A DNA stretch of 64,000 nucleotides from the NCBI GenBank assembly GCA_049324835.1, contig JBMOMT010000051.1:1-64000 (forward strand), written 5' to 3'. The notes under the pieces were generated by a model. The model had not been told where the DNA came from, ran no database searches, and was given only the letters and a program-made list of their open reading frames with translations. Numbering within the stretch: the stretch's first letter is position 1; each line of letters opens with the position of its first letter. The DNA is from JBMOMT01 sp049324835. Lineage in GTDB: Bacteria > Chloroflexota > Anaerolineae > CAYNKW01. Made by a program: the position numbers and the translations under genes. This document shows, piece by piece, positions 56,659-64,000 of the stretch.

Positions 56659-57920
56659 AAACACAGGCTGTCATCATGGCCGGTGGTCGCGGCACGCGCC
56701 TCAGTATCCTCTCGCAAAAGCGCGTCAAACCTGCCGTGCCCTTTGCCGGCAAATACCGCATCATTGATTTTGTCCTCTCCAACTGTGTCAATTCGGGCAT
56801 TTTTTACGTGAGCATCCTCACCCAATATCGGCCCCACTCGCTCAATGAGCACATCCGCGCCGGGCGACCCTGGGACCTGGACCGCGAGCTCACCGGTGGG
56901 GCGATGCTGCTTCAGCCCTACCAGCGCGAAGGTGGCGCCCTCGACTGGTACATTGGCACCGCTGACGCTGTCTACCAGAACCTGAACATCATCTTGCGCC
57001 ACAAAACCGACACCGTGCTGGTGCTGTCGGGCGATCACGTCTACAAAATGGACTACAACCCGCTGCTCCGTTATCACCAGGATCGAGGGGCCGATGTCAC
57101 CATCGGTGTGATCGACGTGCCGCTGGAGGAAGCTTCCCGTTTCGGGCTTTTGGTCACCGACGAGGCCGGGCGCGTGATCCAGTTCCAGGAAAAGCCGCTC
57201 GACCCACGCAGCACCCTGGCCTCGATGGGCATTTATGCCTTTCGCACCGAGGTGCTGGCCGCACAGCTCGAACAGGATGCACAGACGCCCGGCTCCAGTC
57301 ACGATTTTGGCAAGGACGTGCTGCCGCGTATGCTGGCTCAGGGCGACCGGCTCTACGCCTTTCGTTTCGATGGTTACTGGGTGGACGCGGGCACGGTGCA
57401 GGCCTACTGGGAGGCCAACATGGATTTACTGCTGACCAACCCGCCGCTCAACCTGCTGGATCGTAACTGGGTTATTCACACCCGCAGCGAGGAGCGGCCG
57501 CCGGTCAACATCCGCACCGGAGCGGCCATCTCGCACAGCCTGATCACCGATGGCTGCGTCATCGAGGGGCGGGTGGAATATTCGGTGCTCTCGCCGGGCG
57601 TGCGTGTCCGGCCGGGCGCGGTGGTGCGCGACTCGATCGTGCTCACCGATAGCGACATCGCCCCCGGCGCGGTGATCGACCGGGCGATTCTGGACAAAAA
57701 CGTGGTCGTGGGTGAGGGCGCTCACATCGGCTACGGCATGGACTATACGCCCAACTACCTGACGCCAGACAGTCTCCATACCGGCATTTCGTTGGTGGGT
57801 AAAAACAGCCGTCTGCCGGCCGGCCTGCGTGTGGGCCGCAACTGTGTCATCCACAGCGATCTCGAAGAAGACGATTTTCTGACCGATGTGGTCGCCAGTG
57901 GCCACAACGTGGGCTTTTGA
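56655..57920 (+). CDS. glgC: Glucose-1-phosphate adenylyltransferase
   Basis: A 421-residue ADP-glucose pyrophosphorylase. The nucleotide loop is MAGGRGTRLSILSQKRVKPAVPFAGKYRIIDF-like (first 35 residues). It has GTADAVYQN, LVLSGDHVYKMDY, FQEKP, SMGIYAF, DFGKDVLPRML and GYWVDAGT, followed by a left-handed beta-helix domain (from about 290). It makes ADP-glucose, the committed step of glycogen synthesis. It is coupled to the synthase-like gene by a 4-base overlap; the RBS is GGGAAAGGA. The catalytic Asp in SGDHVYKMD is present. Allosteric residues cannot be judged by eye. Confidence 0.96.
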   Translation: MKTQAVIMAGGRGTRLSILSQKRVKPAVPFAGKYRIIDFVLSNCVNSGIFYVSILTQYRPHSLNEHIRAGRPWDLDRELTGGAMLLQPYQREGGALDWYIGTADAVYQNLNIILRHKTDTVLVLSGDHVYKMDYNPLLRYHQDRGADVTIGVIDVPLEEASRFGLLVTDEAGRVIQFQEKPLDPRSTLASMGIYAFRTEVLAAQLEQDAQTPGSSHDFGKDVLPRMLAQGDRLYAFRFDGYWVDAGTVQAYWEANMDLLLTNPPLNLLDRNWVIHTRSEERPPVNIRTGAAISHSLITDGCVIEGRVEYSVLSPGVRVRPGAVVRDSIVLTDSDIAPGAVIDRAILDKNVVVGEGAHIGYGMDYTPNYLTPDSLHTGISLVGKNSRLPAGLRVGRNCVIHSDLEEDDFLTDVVASGHNVGF

Positions 57921-58015
57921 TGACCGTTTGTCCTGCCTGAGGTGTGCGAGCCAGGCGCTGAAACAGGGCGTTCTTGATCCTATGTTGTTAAAATGACCAT
58001 TCAGGAGTGTTTCAA

Positions 58016-59572
58016 ATGACATTTCCCCGTCGCAGTGGTATATTGTTGCATCCTACCTCTCTGCCCGGCAGGTTTGGCATCGGCGATCTGGGTCAGGAGG
58101 CCCATCGATTTGTGGATTTTCTGGCCGAGGCCGGTCAATCCTACTGGCAGATTTTGCCGCTCAGCCCCACCGGTTACGGCGACTCGCCTTACCAGACGCT
58201 TTCCGCTTTTGCCGGCAACCCCATGCTCATCAGCCCCCAGCGGCTGGTAGAGATCGGCCACCTCGACCCGACCGATCTGGATGCCATACCCACCTTGCCC
58301 CAAGATCGGGTGGACTTTGGGCCGGTCATCTATCACAAAACCGGGCTGCTGCAGCGCGCCTTTGTCAATTTCCGCACCCGGGCCTCGCTGGAGCAAAGAC
58401 AGGCCTTTGCCCGCTTTTGCCACGAGCAAACTGCCTGGCTGGACGATTTCGCCCTGTTCATGGCGCTCAAAGAAACTCACCATCTGCGACCCTGGCACGA
58501 ATGGGAGGCAGAGCTGGTCGTCCGGCAGCCACAGGCGCTGGTCCGCAGCCGGGAGGCGCTGGCCGGTCAGATCGAAGAGCAGAAATACCGTCAGTGGTTG
58601 TTTTTCGAGCAGTGGCTGGCGCTCAAGCGTTACGCCAACGAGCGTGGTATCCGGATCGTCGGCGATATTCCCATCTTTGTCTCGTTAGACAGCGCCGATA
58701 CCTGGGCCAACCCCCACCTGTTCCACTTTGACGAACATCTGCGGCCCACCGTGGTCTCTGGTGTGCCGCCCGACTATTTCAGCCAGACGGGACAACTCTG
58801 GGGGCACCCGCTGTATCGTTGGGAGTTGATGGCCCAGAACGGTTATGCCTGGTGGATCGCGCGGTTCCGCATGGCCTTCACCCAGGCCGACGTGGCGCGC
58901 ATCGATCACTTTCGTGGTTTCTACAATTATTGGCAGGTGCCGGCAGACGCCGAGACGGCCGTCAACGGGCGTTGGCTCTACGGCCCTGGCGCCGATCTGT
59001 TTCACGCCGTGACCAACGCGCTGGGCCAGGTGGCGATCATCGCCGAGGACCTGGGCGATTTCGACGACGAATCGCGCGCCGGGGTGGACGCGCTGCAAGG
59101 CGCGTTCGGTTATCCGGGCATGAAGGTGCTCCAGTTTGCATTCAGCAGCGGCCCGGACAATCCCTTCCTGCCCCACAATTTTACGCCAGACTGTGTGGTT
59201 TATACCGGCACCCACGACAACGACACCAGCCTGGGCTGGTACCAGGTCACTTCGACAGAGCAGGAACGGGATTACGCCCGCCAATACCTGGGCCGGGATG
59301 GTGCAGACGTGGCCTGGGATCTGATCCGGCTGGCGTGGTCGTCGGTGGCCCACACTGCCGTGGCGCCGCTTCAAGACCTGTTGAGCCTGGGGCACCAGGC
59401 GCGTATGAACACCCCCAGCACGGTCGGCCCGCCCAACTGGTGCTGGCGGCTGCTGTCCGATGCCCTCAACGGCGCTGTTGCGGCCCGCCTCAGACAACTC
59501 ACCGCCCTCTATGGCCGGTTACCCTCAGAGATACGGCCTGTGCCTGGCCCAAAGAGTAGCCACGGCTCATAG
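58016..59572 (+). CDS. malQ: 4-alpha-glucanotransferase
   Basis: A 518-residue GH77 amylomaltase: RRSGILLHPTSLPGRFGIGDLG at the start, QILPLSPTGYGDSPYQ, then the nucleophile Asp in ARIDHFRGF, the acid/base Glu in IIAEDLGDF and the third acid in YTGTHDNDTSLGWY. It moves alpha-1,4-glucan segments between chains. The ATG at 58016 follows AGGAG by 8 bases, preferred to a GTG at 58007 that overlaps the RBS. It lies 95 bases after glgC in the same direction; it may have its own weak promoter, but none is convincing. A hairpin spans its stop codon. Confidence 0.95.
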   Translation: MTFPRRSGILLHPTSLPGRFGIGDLGQEAHRFVDFLAEAGQSYWQILPLSPTGYGDSPYQTLSAFAGNPMLISPQRLVEIGHLDPTDLDAIPTLPQDRVDFGPVIYHKTGLLQRAFVNFRTRASLEQRQAFARFCHEQTAWLDDFALFMALKETHHLRPWHEWEAELVVRQPQALVRSREALAGQIEEQKYRQWLFFEQWLALKRYANERGIRIVGDIPIFVSLDSADTWANPHLFHFDEHLRPTVVSGVPPDYFSQTGQLWGHPLYRWELMAQNGYAWWIARFRMAFTQADVARIDHFRGFYNYWQVPADAETAVNGRWLYGPGADLFHAVTNALGQVAIIAEDLGDFDDESRAGVDALQGAFGYPGMKVLQFAFSSGPDNPFLPHNFTPDCVVYTGTHDNDTSLGWYQVTSTEQERDYARQYLGRDGADVAWDLIRLAWSSVAHTAVAPLQDLLSLGHQARMNTPSTVGPPNWCWRLLSDALNGAVAARLRQLTALYGRLPSEIRPVPGPKSSHGS

Positions 59573-59580
59573 CTGTGGCT
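59558..59580. terminator. Hairpin spanning the malQ stop codon
   Basis: AGCCACGGCT (59558-59567) and AGCTGTGGCT (59571-59580) form a 10-bp stem with one G-T pair and a CAT loop, covering the TAG at 59570-59572. No T-run follows. Confidence 0.5.
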
Positions 59581-59883
59581 GTGGATCGCTGCAAAAGCAA
59601 AGGGCCGATCAGTCGCGGTCTGATCGGCCCTGGGGCTTGGTTCGTCACTGGCGGAGGTGGCCCTGGCAATCACGAACCCTTGAGACGTTCTCTGAAGCTG
59701 TAGACGTAGTGCGGATACAGGTTGGATTCCCAGTGAAGGAGGTGTAGCCGGGTGGGTTGAGGTGTTGGGGTTCAAGTCGTCTGCAGCCCCTTGCCATTCT
59801 AGTATAACACAATTCTTTTGAACGGTGCGTAAATTTTGCGTAAATTTTGGCCGGATCGGGCCAAACTGATCCCAGATGGTGTG
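59573..59883. other. Intergenic region between convergent malQ and MFS genes
   Basis: This 311-base gap holds a strong hairpin (59602-59630) and an 11-bp tandem duplicate, GCGTAAATTTT at 59827-59837 and 59838-59848, in an AT-rich stretch. Small reading frames here lack an RBS and coding character. Nothing else was seen. Confidence 0.8.
59602..59630. terminator. Terminator-like hairpin between convergent genes
   Basis: GGGCCGATCAG (59602-59612) pairs perfectly with CTGATCGGCCC (59620-59630) around a 7-base loop. A T-rich stretch (CCCTTTGCTTTTGC) follows only on the minus strand, so it best fits termination of the leftward MFS transcript. Confidence 0.7.
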
Positions 59884-61254
59884 TCAGGCGGCCGGTTCCG
59901 ACCTGGGACGCGGGTGTGGCCCCAGGGCCCACATGGCCAACACACCCACCAGGCGTGCCCCGCCGCTGAAGATGAGAATGGTGCGAATGCCCCAGTTATC
60001 GGCCAATGCGCTGCCCAGCAGTGGGGCCAGAAAAGCCGCCACGTTGATGAGGGTGGTGTGAATGCCCACGTAACTCGCCCGACGGGCCGCGGGGGCGGTG
60101 TCTAACAGGGCATTAAACAACGCGATGTTGAATCCTGGCCCAAACAGGCCGCCCCATATGGATACCAGCAGCAGCGGTTCGACGCGCAGCGAGAGGCCGG
60201 TGAGGGTAGGATACAGGCTGAGCCCTGCCGTACTGACCAGCAACACCCATCGGTTGCCGCGCCGGTCCGATTGTTTGCCCCAGAATACAAAAGGCAACAG
60301 GCTGGTCAGATTGTGAACAACCGTCAGCAGGCCTACCCAGGCATCGGAGGCGCCCAGCTCACGCACGCGATAGAGGTTGTACAACGGGATGGGCAGATAG
60401 AGACCCCAGTGAAAGACAAAGGTGCCCAGAGAGAAACGCCAGAAATCGCCGTGAGAGCTCAGATCGCTGAGCGTGTTGCGCCATCGTTCCCGCAGGGCGA
60501 CGCGGGGTTGAGGCGGCGGCGCAGTATCGACGATCTGCAGCCGCCGCAAGTGTGGCAGGCCCAGCAGCGAGGCCGCTGCGGCAACGCCAAAGAGGAGCTG
60601 ATAGTTGTACGGAAACAGAATGTGATCCAGCAGCCATCCACCTGCCAGGCTGGTGGCCATGCTGATGATCGTCAGAAGCAGGTTGCGTACGCTGACCACC
60701 GTGGCCCGTTTCTCCGGCGGCACCACTTCGGCCAGCAGGGTGGTAAAGGCCACGTTGAAAACGACGGTGGGCAGTGTGACCAACGCCGCCAGCAGCACCA
60801 GTGTATCGGCCTGGCGCACAAAGGCAACAAAAGGCAAAAGGGCTACCAGCAGGTAGCCCCCTCGTTGTAATGCGGCGGCGGTCAGTAGAACCGGCAGTCG
60901 CCGGCGTTGTTTTTCCAACATGCGGGCCGCGGGCATCGAACACAGGCTGGTGACCAGGGCCGGTAAAGCGGTGAGCAGGCCCATCAGTTGGGTGGATGCC
61001 TCCAGACGGACGGCAAAAACGCCCAGGAACGTGCCGGCCACGCCGCTCAGTATCCCCCACCAGACGACTTCGTTATAGAGCCGCCAGGCATTGTTTTCTT
61101 CGACCGTCACCCGGCTGCGGAACCACGGCAGCCGCCGGATCGACCGCCGGAGCAGATCACCAGGCGGGCGCCATCGGCCTGCTCCCAACCAGAGGCGGGA
61201 GAGGGAAGGCCGCATGGGCCACTGCCTGCCAGTTGTCTGCCGACGACGTTTCAT
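59884..61254 (-). CDS. Major facilitator superfamily protein
   Basis: A 456-residue protein with an unusually long basic N-terminus (about 50 residues, many Arg) before the first helix at VVWWGILSGVAGTFLGVF, then about 11-12 hydrophobic segments. Loops with LEKQRRRLPVLL, PPEKRATVVSVRN and GKQSDRRGNRWVLLV match MFS motif patterns. The start is uncertain: ATG 61254 gives the full N-terminus without a clear SD, and ATG 61215 is possible. It lies 3 bases after the HIT gene, so it is read from the same transcript. Substrate unknown; drug or sugar efflux-type members look similar. Confidence 0.83.
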   Translation of the reverse strand: MKRRRQTTGRQWPMRPSLSRLWLGAGRWRPPGDLLRRSIRRLPWFRSRVTVEENNAWRLYNEVVWWGILSGVAGTFLGVFAVRLEASTQLMGLLTALPALVTSLCSMPAARMLEKQRRRLPVLLTAAALQRGGYLLVALLPFVAFVRQADTLVLLAALVTLPTVVFNVAFTTLLAEVVPPEKRATVVSVRNLLLTIISMATSLAGGWLLDHILFPYNYQLLFGVAAAASLLGLPHLRRLQIVDTAPPPQPRVALRERWRNTLSDLSSHGDFWRFSLGTFVFHWGLYLPIPLYNLYRVRELGASDAWVGLLTVVHNLTSLLPFVFWGKQSDRRGNRWVLLVSTAGLSLYPTLTGLSLRVEPLLLVSIWGGLFGPGFNIALFNALLDTAPAARRASYVGIHTTLINVAAFLAPLLGSALADNWGIRTILIFSGGARLVGVLAMWALGPHPRPRSEPAA

Positions 61255-61257
61255 GGC

Positions 61258-61761
61258 TCAGTCGCTTTCGCTCTCCAGTACGCCTTTTAATCTGGCATAG
61301 GTATCATCCAGCCATTCCGGAATGATACGTGTCTCGGCCAGCAACGGCATAAAGTTGGTATCACCTTCCCAACGCGGCACCACGTGGATGTGGACGTGGG
61401 TGTCGATGCCTGCCCCGGCGGCGCGGCCGATGTTCAGGCCGACGTTAAAGCCGTGCGGCTGCATCGCCCGGCGTAACAGGCTCAGGCTTCTGGAAACGGC
61501 GAGCATCATCTCTGTCTGGACCTGGGTGGGCAAAAGCTCCAGTGAGGGCTGGTGGGCATAGGGAATAACCATCAGATGGCCGTTGTTATAAGGGTAGAGG
61601 TTGAGCAGGATGGCGCAGTGCTCACCCCGCCAGAGCACATAGTTCTGTGCGTCCTGGTCTGCGGCCAGTTTGGCGCACAAGACGCAGGTCTCGGCTTGTG
61701 GGTGGTCCAAGATGTACGCCATGCGCCACGGTGTCCAGAGCCGCTGCCACTGCGGGCTCAT
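61258..61761 (-). CDS. HIT-family protein
   Basis: A 167-residue HIT (histidine triad) protein with the catalytic HVHIHVVPRW. The N-terminal WTPWRMAYILDHPQAETCVLC includes a Cys pair that can bind zinc, as in Fhit/Aprataxin-like bacterial HIT proteins. YPYNNGHLMVIPYAHQPSLELL is the substrate-side strand. Such enzymes hydrolyse or phosphorolyse dinucleoside polyphosphates (Ap4A) or AMP conjugates. The ATG at 61761 overlaps the ferritin-like stop (ATGA), so translation is coupled; an in-frame TTG at 61776 is less likely. Confidence 0.92.
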   Translation of the reverse strand: MSPQWQRLWTPWRMAYILDHPQAETCVLCAKLAADQDAQNYVLWRGEHCAILLNLYPYNNGHLMVIPYAHQPSLELLPTQVQTEMMLAVSRSLSLLRRAMQPHGFNVGLNIGRAAGAGIDTHVHIHVVPRWEGDTNFMPLLAETRIIPEWLDDTYARLKGVLESESD

Positions 61762-62252
61762 TCCGACCAAACCCAAACGCCTCGATTGCTCAGGTGATAC
61801 AGCTCGTCGGAGAGGATGCGGTAATGGACGTTTTCCTCCTCGGCCAGCTTGAGAAACATGGCCCGTCCCTCGGCGTCGGCGGTCTGCTCGGCGAGTTCCT
61901 CGTAGCGCGAGCGGGCCGATTTCTCGGCGTCGATGGCCGCGCCCAGCACCTCGACCACTGTTTCCAGGTGGTGCTCCCGGGCGCTCCGCCCGCCCTCAAT
62001 GCCGTGAGACACGGACGGCAGGGTGATGTTGGGTGGGCTGTAAACGATAAAGCCCCTGTCCTGGCTGAGCGAATCGTGCAGCGCGGTGAGCCGGTCGAGA
62101 TGATACTGCTCGTAGGCGGCCAGTTGCAGCAGCAAGTCCTGGGCCTGGGGATCACTCACCTTTTCTTGGGCGTCCAGGTAAAAGGCCCTGGCGTTCTGCT
62201 CGGCCTGCACGGCGATCTGGATGGCGGCCATCAAATCGAGATTTCTGTTCAT
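61758..62252 (-). CDS. Ferritin-like diiron protein
   Basis: A 164-residue four-helix protein of the rubrerythrin/COG1633 type. Carboxylate and His ligands recur at helix spacing: IQIAVQAEQNARAFY, AAYEQYHLDRL, AIDAEKSARSRYEEL, LAEEENVHYRIL (Glu-x2-His pairs in helices 2 and 4). No rubredoxin-type Cys domain is present. It may handle peroxide or store iron in the cytoplasm. AAGGGAGC lies ahead of ATG 62252. It is coupled by overlap to the HIT gene. The preceding small gene ends 133 bases upstream. Confidence 0.88.
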   Translation of the reverse strand: MNRNLDLMAAIQIAVQAEQNARAFYLDAQEKVSDPQAQDLLLQLAAYEQYHLDRLTALHDSLSQDRGFIVYSPPNITLPSVSHGIEGGRSAREHHLETVVEVLGAAIDAEKSARSRYEELAEQTADAEGRAMFLKLAEEENVHYRILSDELYHLSNRGVWVWSE

Positions 62253-62385
62253 GCTCCCTTTTTTTCCTCCGAGATAAGAGATGCCTCGCCGCCGGCCGTA
62301 CCATACCTTTCGATAGCGGCCAACTCGCCGCATTGGACGGCCGGGCATGAGGTAGAGAGGTTCATCGTTGGTGTGTGTGAATCGT

Positions 62386-62583
62386 TTACGATGCCAGGTC
62401 TGCGATCTGGCGCAGCAGGCCCAAAACCGTCAGGCCGATTTTGAGTGAGTCGCCGGCCGCGATCTCGGGCAGCGCCGCTTCTTCTTCAGCGTCCAGATCA
62501 CGCACCAGGATCCAGGCCGCCAGCAAGCCCACCAGCGCGCCCAGGACACCCCCCACAACCAGGGCTTTGTTTCGTGAGTTCAT
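62386..62583 (-). CDS. Small single-pass membrane protein (65 aa)
   Basis: The product has one clear hydrophobic helix (ALVVGGVLGALVGLLAAWIL, residues 7-26) with a GxxxG-rich glycine-zipper look, then an acidic segment (RDLDAEEEAALPE) and an amphipathic C-terminal part (SLKIGLTVLGLLRQIADL). GGGGGAGG lies just upstream of the ATG, and the start overlaps the stop of the preceding small membrane protein (ATGA). The pair probably functions together, in a role not recognised. Confidence 0.82.
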   Translation of the reverse strand: MNSRNKALVVGGVLGALVGLLAAWILVRDLDAEEEAALPEIAAGDSLKIGLTVLGLLRQIADLAS

Positions 62584-62897
62584 TGCACCTCCCCCATGCT
62601 TTTAGACGATCTGCCCCATGCCTTGCTCACACCACTCAGGAAGCCCTGAATCTGGGCCCCAAAAACAGAGATCGACACAAATGGCCCGGTCACGGCCTGG
62701 CAAAAGCGCCCGACAGCGTGACGGGCCTTTTCGACCTGGCTTTGCACCTGCCGCAACAAGAGCCGCAGGTTTTCGTTCAGCCAGCGCATGCCCCGCACGA
62801 CAAAAAAGAGCACCAGCAGCGGCAACGCCGCCAGAACCATAAACTCCAGGATGACCAGCACTGCCGAGATATCGGCCAGCACAGAGAGTGCGCCCAT
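62580..62897 (-). CDS. Small membrane protein (105 aa)
   Basis: It has one long hydrophobic segment (VLVILEFMVLAALPLLVLFF, about residues 12-31), then an amphipathic, possibly coiled stretch (RWLNENLRLLLRQVQSQVEKAR) and a second weakly hydrophobic region. The size and layout resemble small DUF948- or YtxH-like membrane proteins, without a firm match. GGAGGG precedes the ATG at 62897. It is first in the minus-strand group behind a strong TTGACA-17-TATACT promoter and is coupled to the 65-residue membrane protein. Confidence 0.83.
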   Translation of the reverse strand: MGALSVLADISAVLVILEFMVLAALPLLVLFFVVRGMRWLNENLRLLLRQVQSQVEKARHAVGRFCQAVTGPFVSISVFGAQIQGFLSGVSKAWGRSSKSMGEVQ

Positions 62898-62941
62898 CTC
62901 GAATCCCTCCCTCTGAGCCTCGTTCCTTCGGAGGCGGCCTG

Positions 62942-62970
62942 AGTATAGCACAGGCCACAGGCTCTGTCAA
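62942..62970 (-). promoter_or_regulatory. Promoter of the small-membrane-protein/ferritin/HIT/MFS group
   Basis: Minus strand: TTGACA (62970-62965), 17 bp, TATACT (62947-62942). Confidence 0.88.
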
Positions 62971-63011
62971 CCACATTTCGCGCCTGTCTGCTACAGGCAG
63001 GCGCTGGTGAT

Positions 63012-63040
63012 TTGACCTGCCCGCTCATTCGGTGTATCAT
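63012..63040 (+). promoter_or_regulatory. Promoter of the metallopeptidase gene
   Basis: TTGACC (63012-63017), 17 bp, TATCAT (63035-63040); the RBS follows at 63060. Confidence 0.75.
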
Positions 63041-63071
63041 CGGCTGAACGTGTGGGCGCAGGAGGCATTCA

Positions 63072-64000
63072 TTGACATCCGATGGCCGGTCGATGGTTGG
63101 CAAGAGACGTCGCAGGCGCGGGCTGTGGCTGCTGCTCAGCCTGGTATTGTTGATCCTTCAGCAAGGCAGCAGCATCCGCCCCGACGACTGGTTCCCGCAG
63201 CAGGTGGGCGTGTGGATCGCGGGGCGGTATTTCGATTTCATCGGCTGGGAGGTGCAGGCCATCGGCGGCAAGGTGGCCCAGATGGCGGCTCCCGGCCAGT
63301 GGCAGTTGAGTGATGCACAACGCCGCCAACTGGTGCTGGCTTATTTCGATCGGCTGCGCCAGGTCCACGAGCTGGAGGAGCGTATACAGGCGCAGTATGC
63401 CACTCTCGAAGGGCCATCTCTGAGCCAGGCTGTCTCGCCGCTGGCGCAGGAACTGGTCACACTGCGCCGACAGCAGGCCAACTGGCAACCGTTGGTCGAG
63501 GCGATCCTGGAAGAACAGGTCAGCACGGTGCTCATCGAGCAAGGTTTTGCGCCGATGGGGTTGCTGTTGCCGCCGGTGCGTTTCCAGTTCTCCCAGATGC
63601 CGCTCTATCTCATCGTCTCGCCCCGTGAGGCGATCCGCACCCAATATGGCACCATGCTGCGCCCCGACATCCCACTGGCGGATCAGATCGCGCTGGAGGA
63701 GGCCATAGACCAGGCCTTGCAGGTGGCGTCGCTGGTGGATCAGGTGGGTGGGCTGGGTATTTACCCCACCATGATCGTCGAGAGCGCCTGGCTGCCCTGG
63801 GTCGTCGACACCATCGCCCACGAGTGGAGCCACAATTATCTCACGCTGCGGCCGTTGGGCTGGCATTACCTGGATTCGGCGTCGCTGCGCACCATCAACG
63901 AAACCGTGGCCTCGATCTTTGGCGAGGAGATCGGCCAACAGGTGCTGGCGCGTTATTATCCAGAGCTGGCAACACGGCGCATCAGGCGGCGGCCCAACAT
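63072..64000 (+). CDS. Membrane-anchored HExxH metallopeptidase, 3' partial
   Basis: The frame is open to the window end (at least 309 residues). The start is proposed as TTG at 63072, because AGGAGG (63060-63065) lies exactly 6 bases upstream; an ATG at 63093 gives a product 7 residues shorter. The N-terminus is strongly basic (VGKRRRRRG) followed by one hydrophobic helix (LWLLLSLVLLILQ), so the protein is anchored with its body outside. Around residue 250 DTIAHEWSHNYLTLRPLG carries HExxH, and ETVASIFGEEIG downstream could supply the third zinc ligand, a gluzincin-like layout. No specific peptidase family is recognised. Confidence 0.85.
   Translation, partial: MTSDGRSMVGKRRRRRGLWLLLSLVLLILQQGSSIRPDDWFPQQVGVWIAGRYFDFIGWEVQAIGGKVAQMAAPGQWQLSDAQRRQLVLAYFDRLRQVHELEERIQAQYATLEGPSLSQAVSPLAQELVTLRRQQANWQPLVEAILEEQVSTVLIEQGFAPMGLLLPPVRFQFSQMPLYLIVSPREAIRTQYGTMLRPDIPLADQIALEEAIDQALQVASLVDQVGGLGIYPTMIVESAWLPWVVDTIAHEWSHNYLTLRPLGWHYLDSASLRTINETVASIFGEEIGQQVLARYYPELATRRIRRRPN

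Noticed and set aside
59645..59932. Small minus-strand frame (95 codons) between malQ and the MFS gene
   Set aside because: No RBS, overlaps the MFS 3' end, and composition is unlike the neighbouring genes.

Overview
The window looks like a chromosomal segment of a high-GC member of the Chloroflexota (Anaerolineae/Caldilineae-like). This is inferred from the gene complement and style, not from a marker gene: split glycine dehydrogenase, CHAD/CYTH and PPK2 genes, a DUF6150-like repeat protein, Thr/Pro-rich linkers in surface proteins, and dispersed GC-rich palindromic repeats. No rRNA, tRNA, CRISPR array, phage or intact insertion sequence was recognised. Both ends cut genes (1-981 lacks its 5' end; 63072-64000 lacks its 3' end).

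Layout. (1) 1180-14576: an IclR regulator behind a perfect TTGACA-17-TATAAT promoter, then a tightly packed plus-strand run: class III aminotransferase, creatininase-family hydrolase, two-subunit CoA-transferase, thiolase, CaiB-type CoA-transferase, split P-protein of glycine decarboxylase (gcvPA/gcvPB), AcoX-like kinase and two short-chain dehydrogenases. It reads as a catabolic operon for an unidentified amino or organic acid; gcvT, gcvH and lpd are absent. (2) 14597-20576, minus strand: MFS transporter, M20 peptidase, membrane protein fused to an endonuclease/exonuclease/phosphatase domain, and a second Cys-rich aminotransferase. (3) 20798-28062: SDR, phosphoribosyltransferase, CCA-adding enzyme, an unrecognised two-part protein, STAS protein, rsmD, ssb, gamma-glutamyltransferase. 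(4) 28493-38155: a polyphosphate island with CYTH-HTH-CHAD protein, adk, two tandem PPK2 genes on the plus strand, facing ftsK-ppk1-phosphoesterase on the minus strand. (5) 38275-45593: galT, a Clp-like AAA+ protein with a degenerate first ATPase domain, a GH4 glycosidase and a PEP/pyruvate-binding-domain protein. (6) 45760-52140, minus strand: DUF6150-like protein, FecR-like lipoprotein, DUF4438-like protein, a hypothetical, and three two-component genes. (7) 52395-59572, plus strand: penicillin acylase-family enzyme followed by a glycogen block (glycogen synthase-like, glgC, malQ). (8) 59884-62897, minus strand: two small membrane proteins, ferritin-like protein, HIT protein, MFS protein. 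(9) 63072-end: membrane-anchored HExxH metallopeptidase.

Two system-level signals stand out. First, polyphosphate synthesis (PPK1), use (two PPK2), binding (CHAD, CYTH) and adenylate balance (Adk) are clustered, and the two PPK2 paralogs carry oppositely charged tails: acidic on the first, about 20 lysines on the second. Second, a family of 80-122 bp asymmetric inverted repeats occurs in six intergenic positions. In three of them (28234, 41532, 52194) the same arm lies just downstream of a sigma70-type promoter, so the repeat would form the start of the mRNA leader of the ggt, Clp-like and histidine-kinase genes.

Nearly every promoter recognised here has a 17-bp spacer, which helped to fix translation starts.
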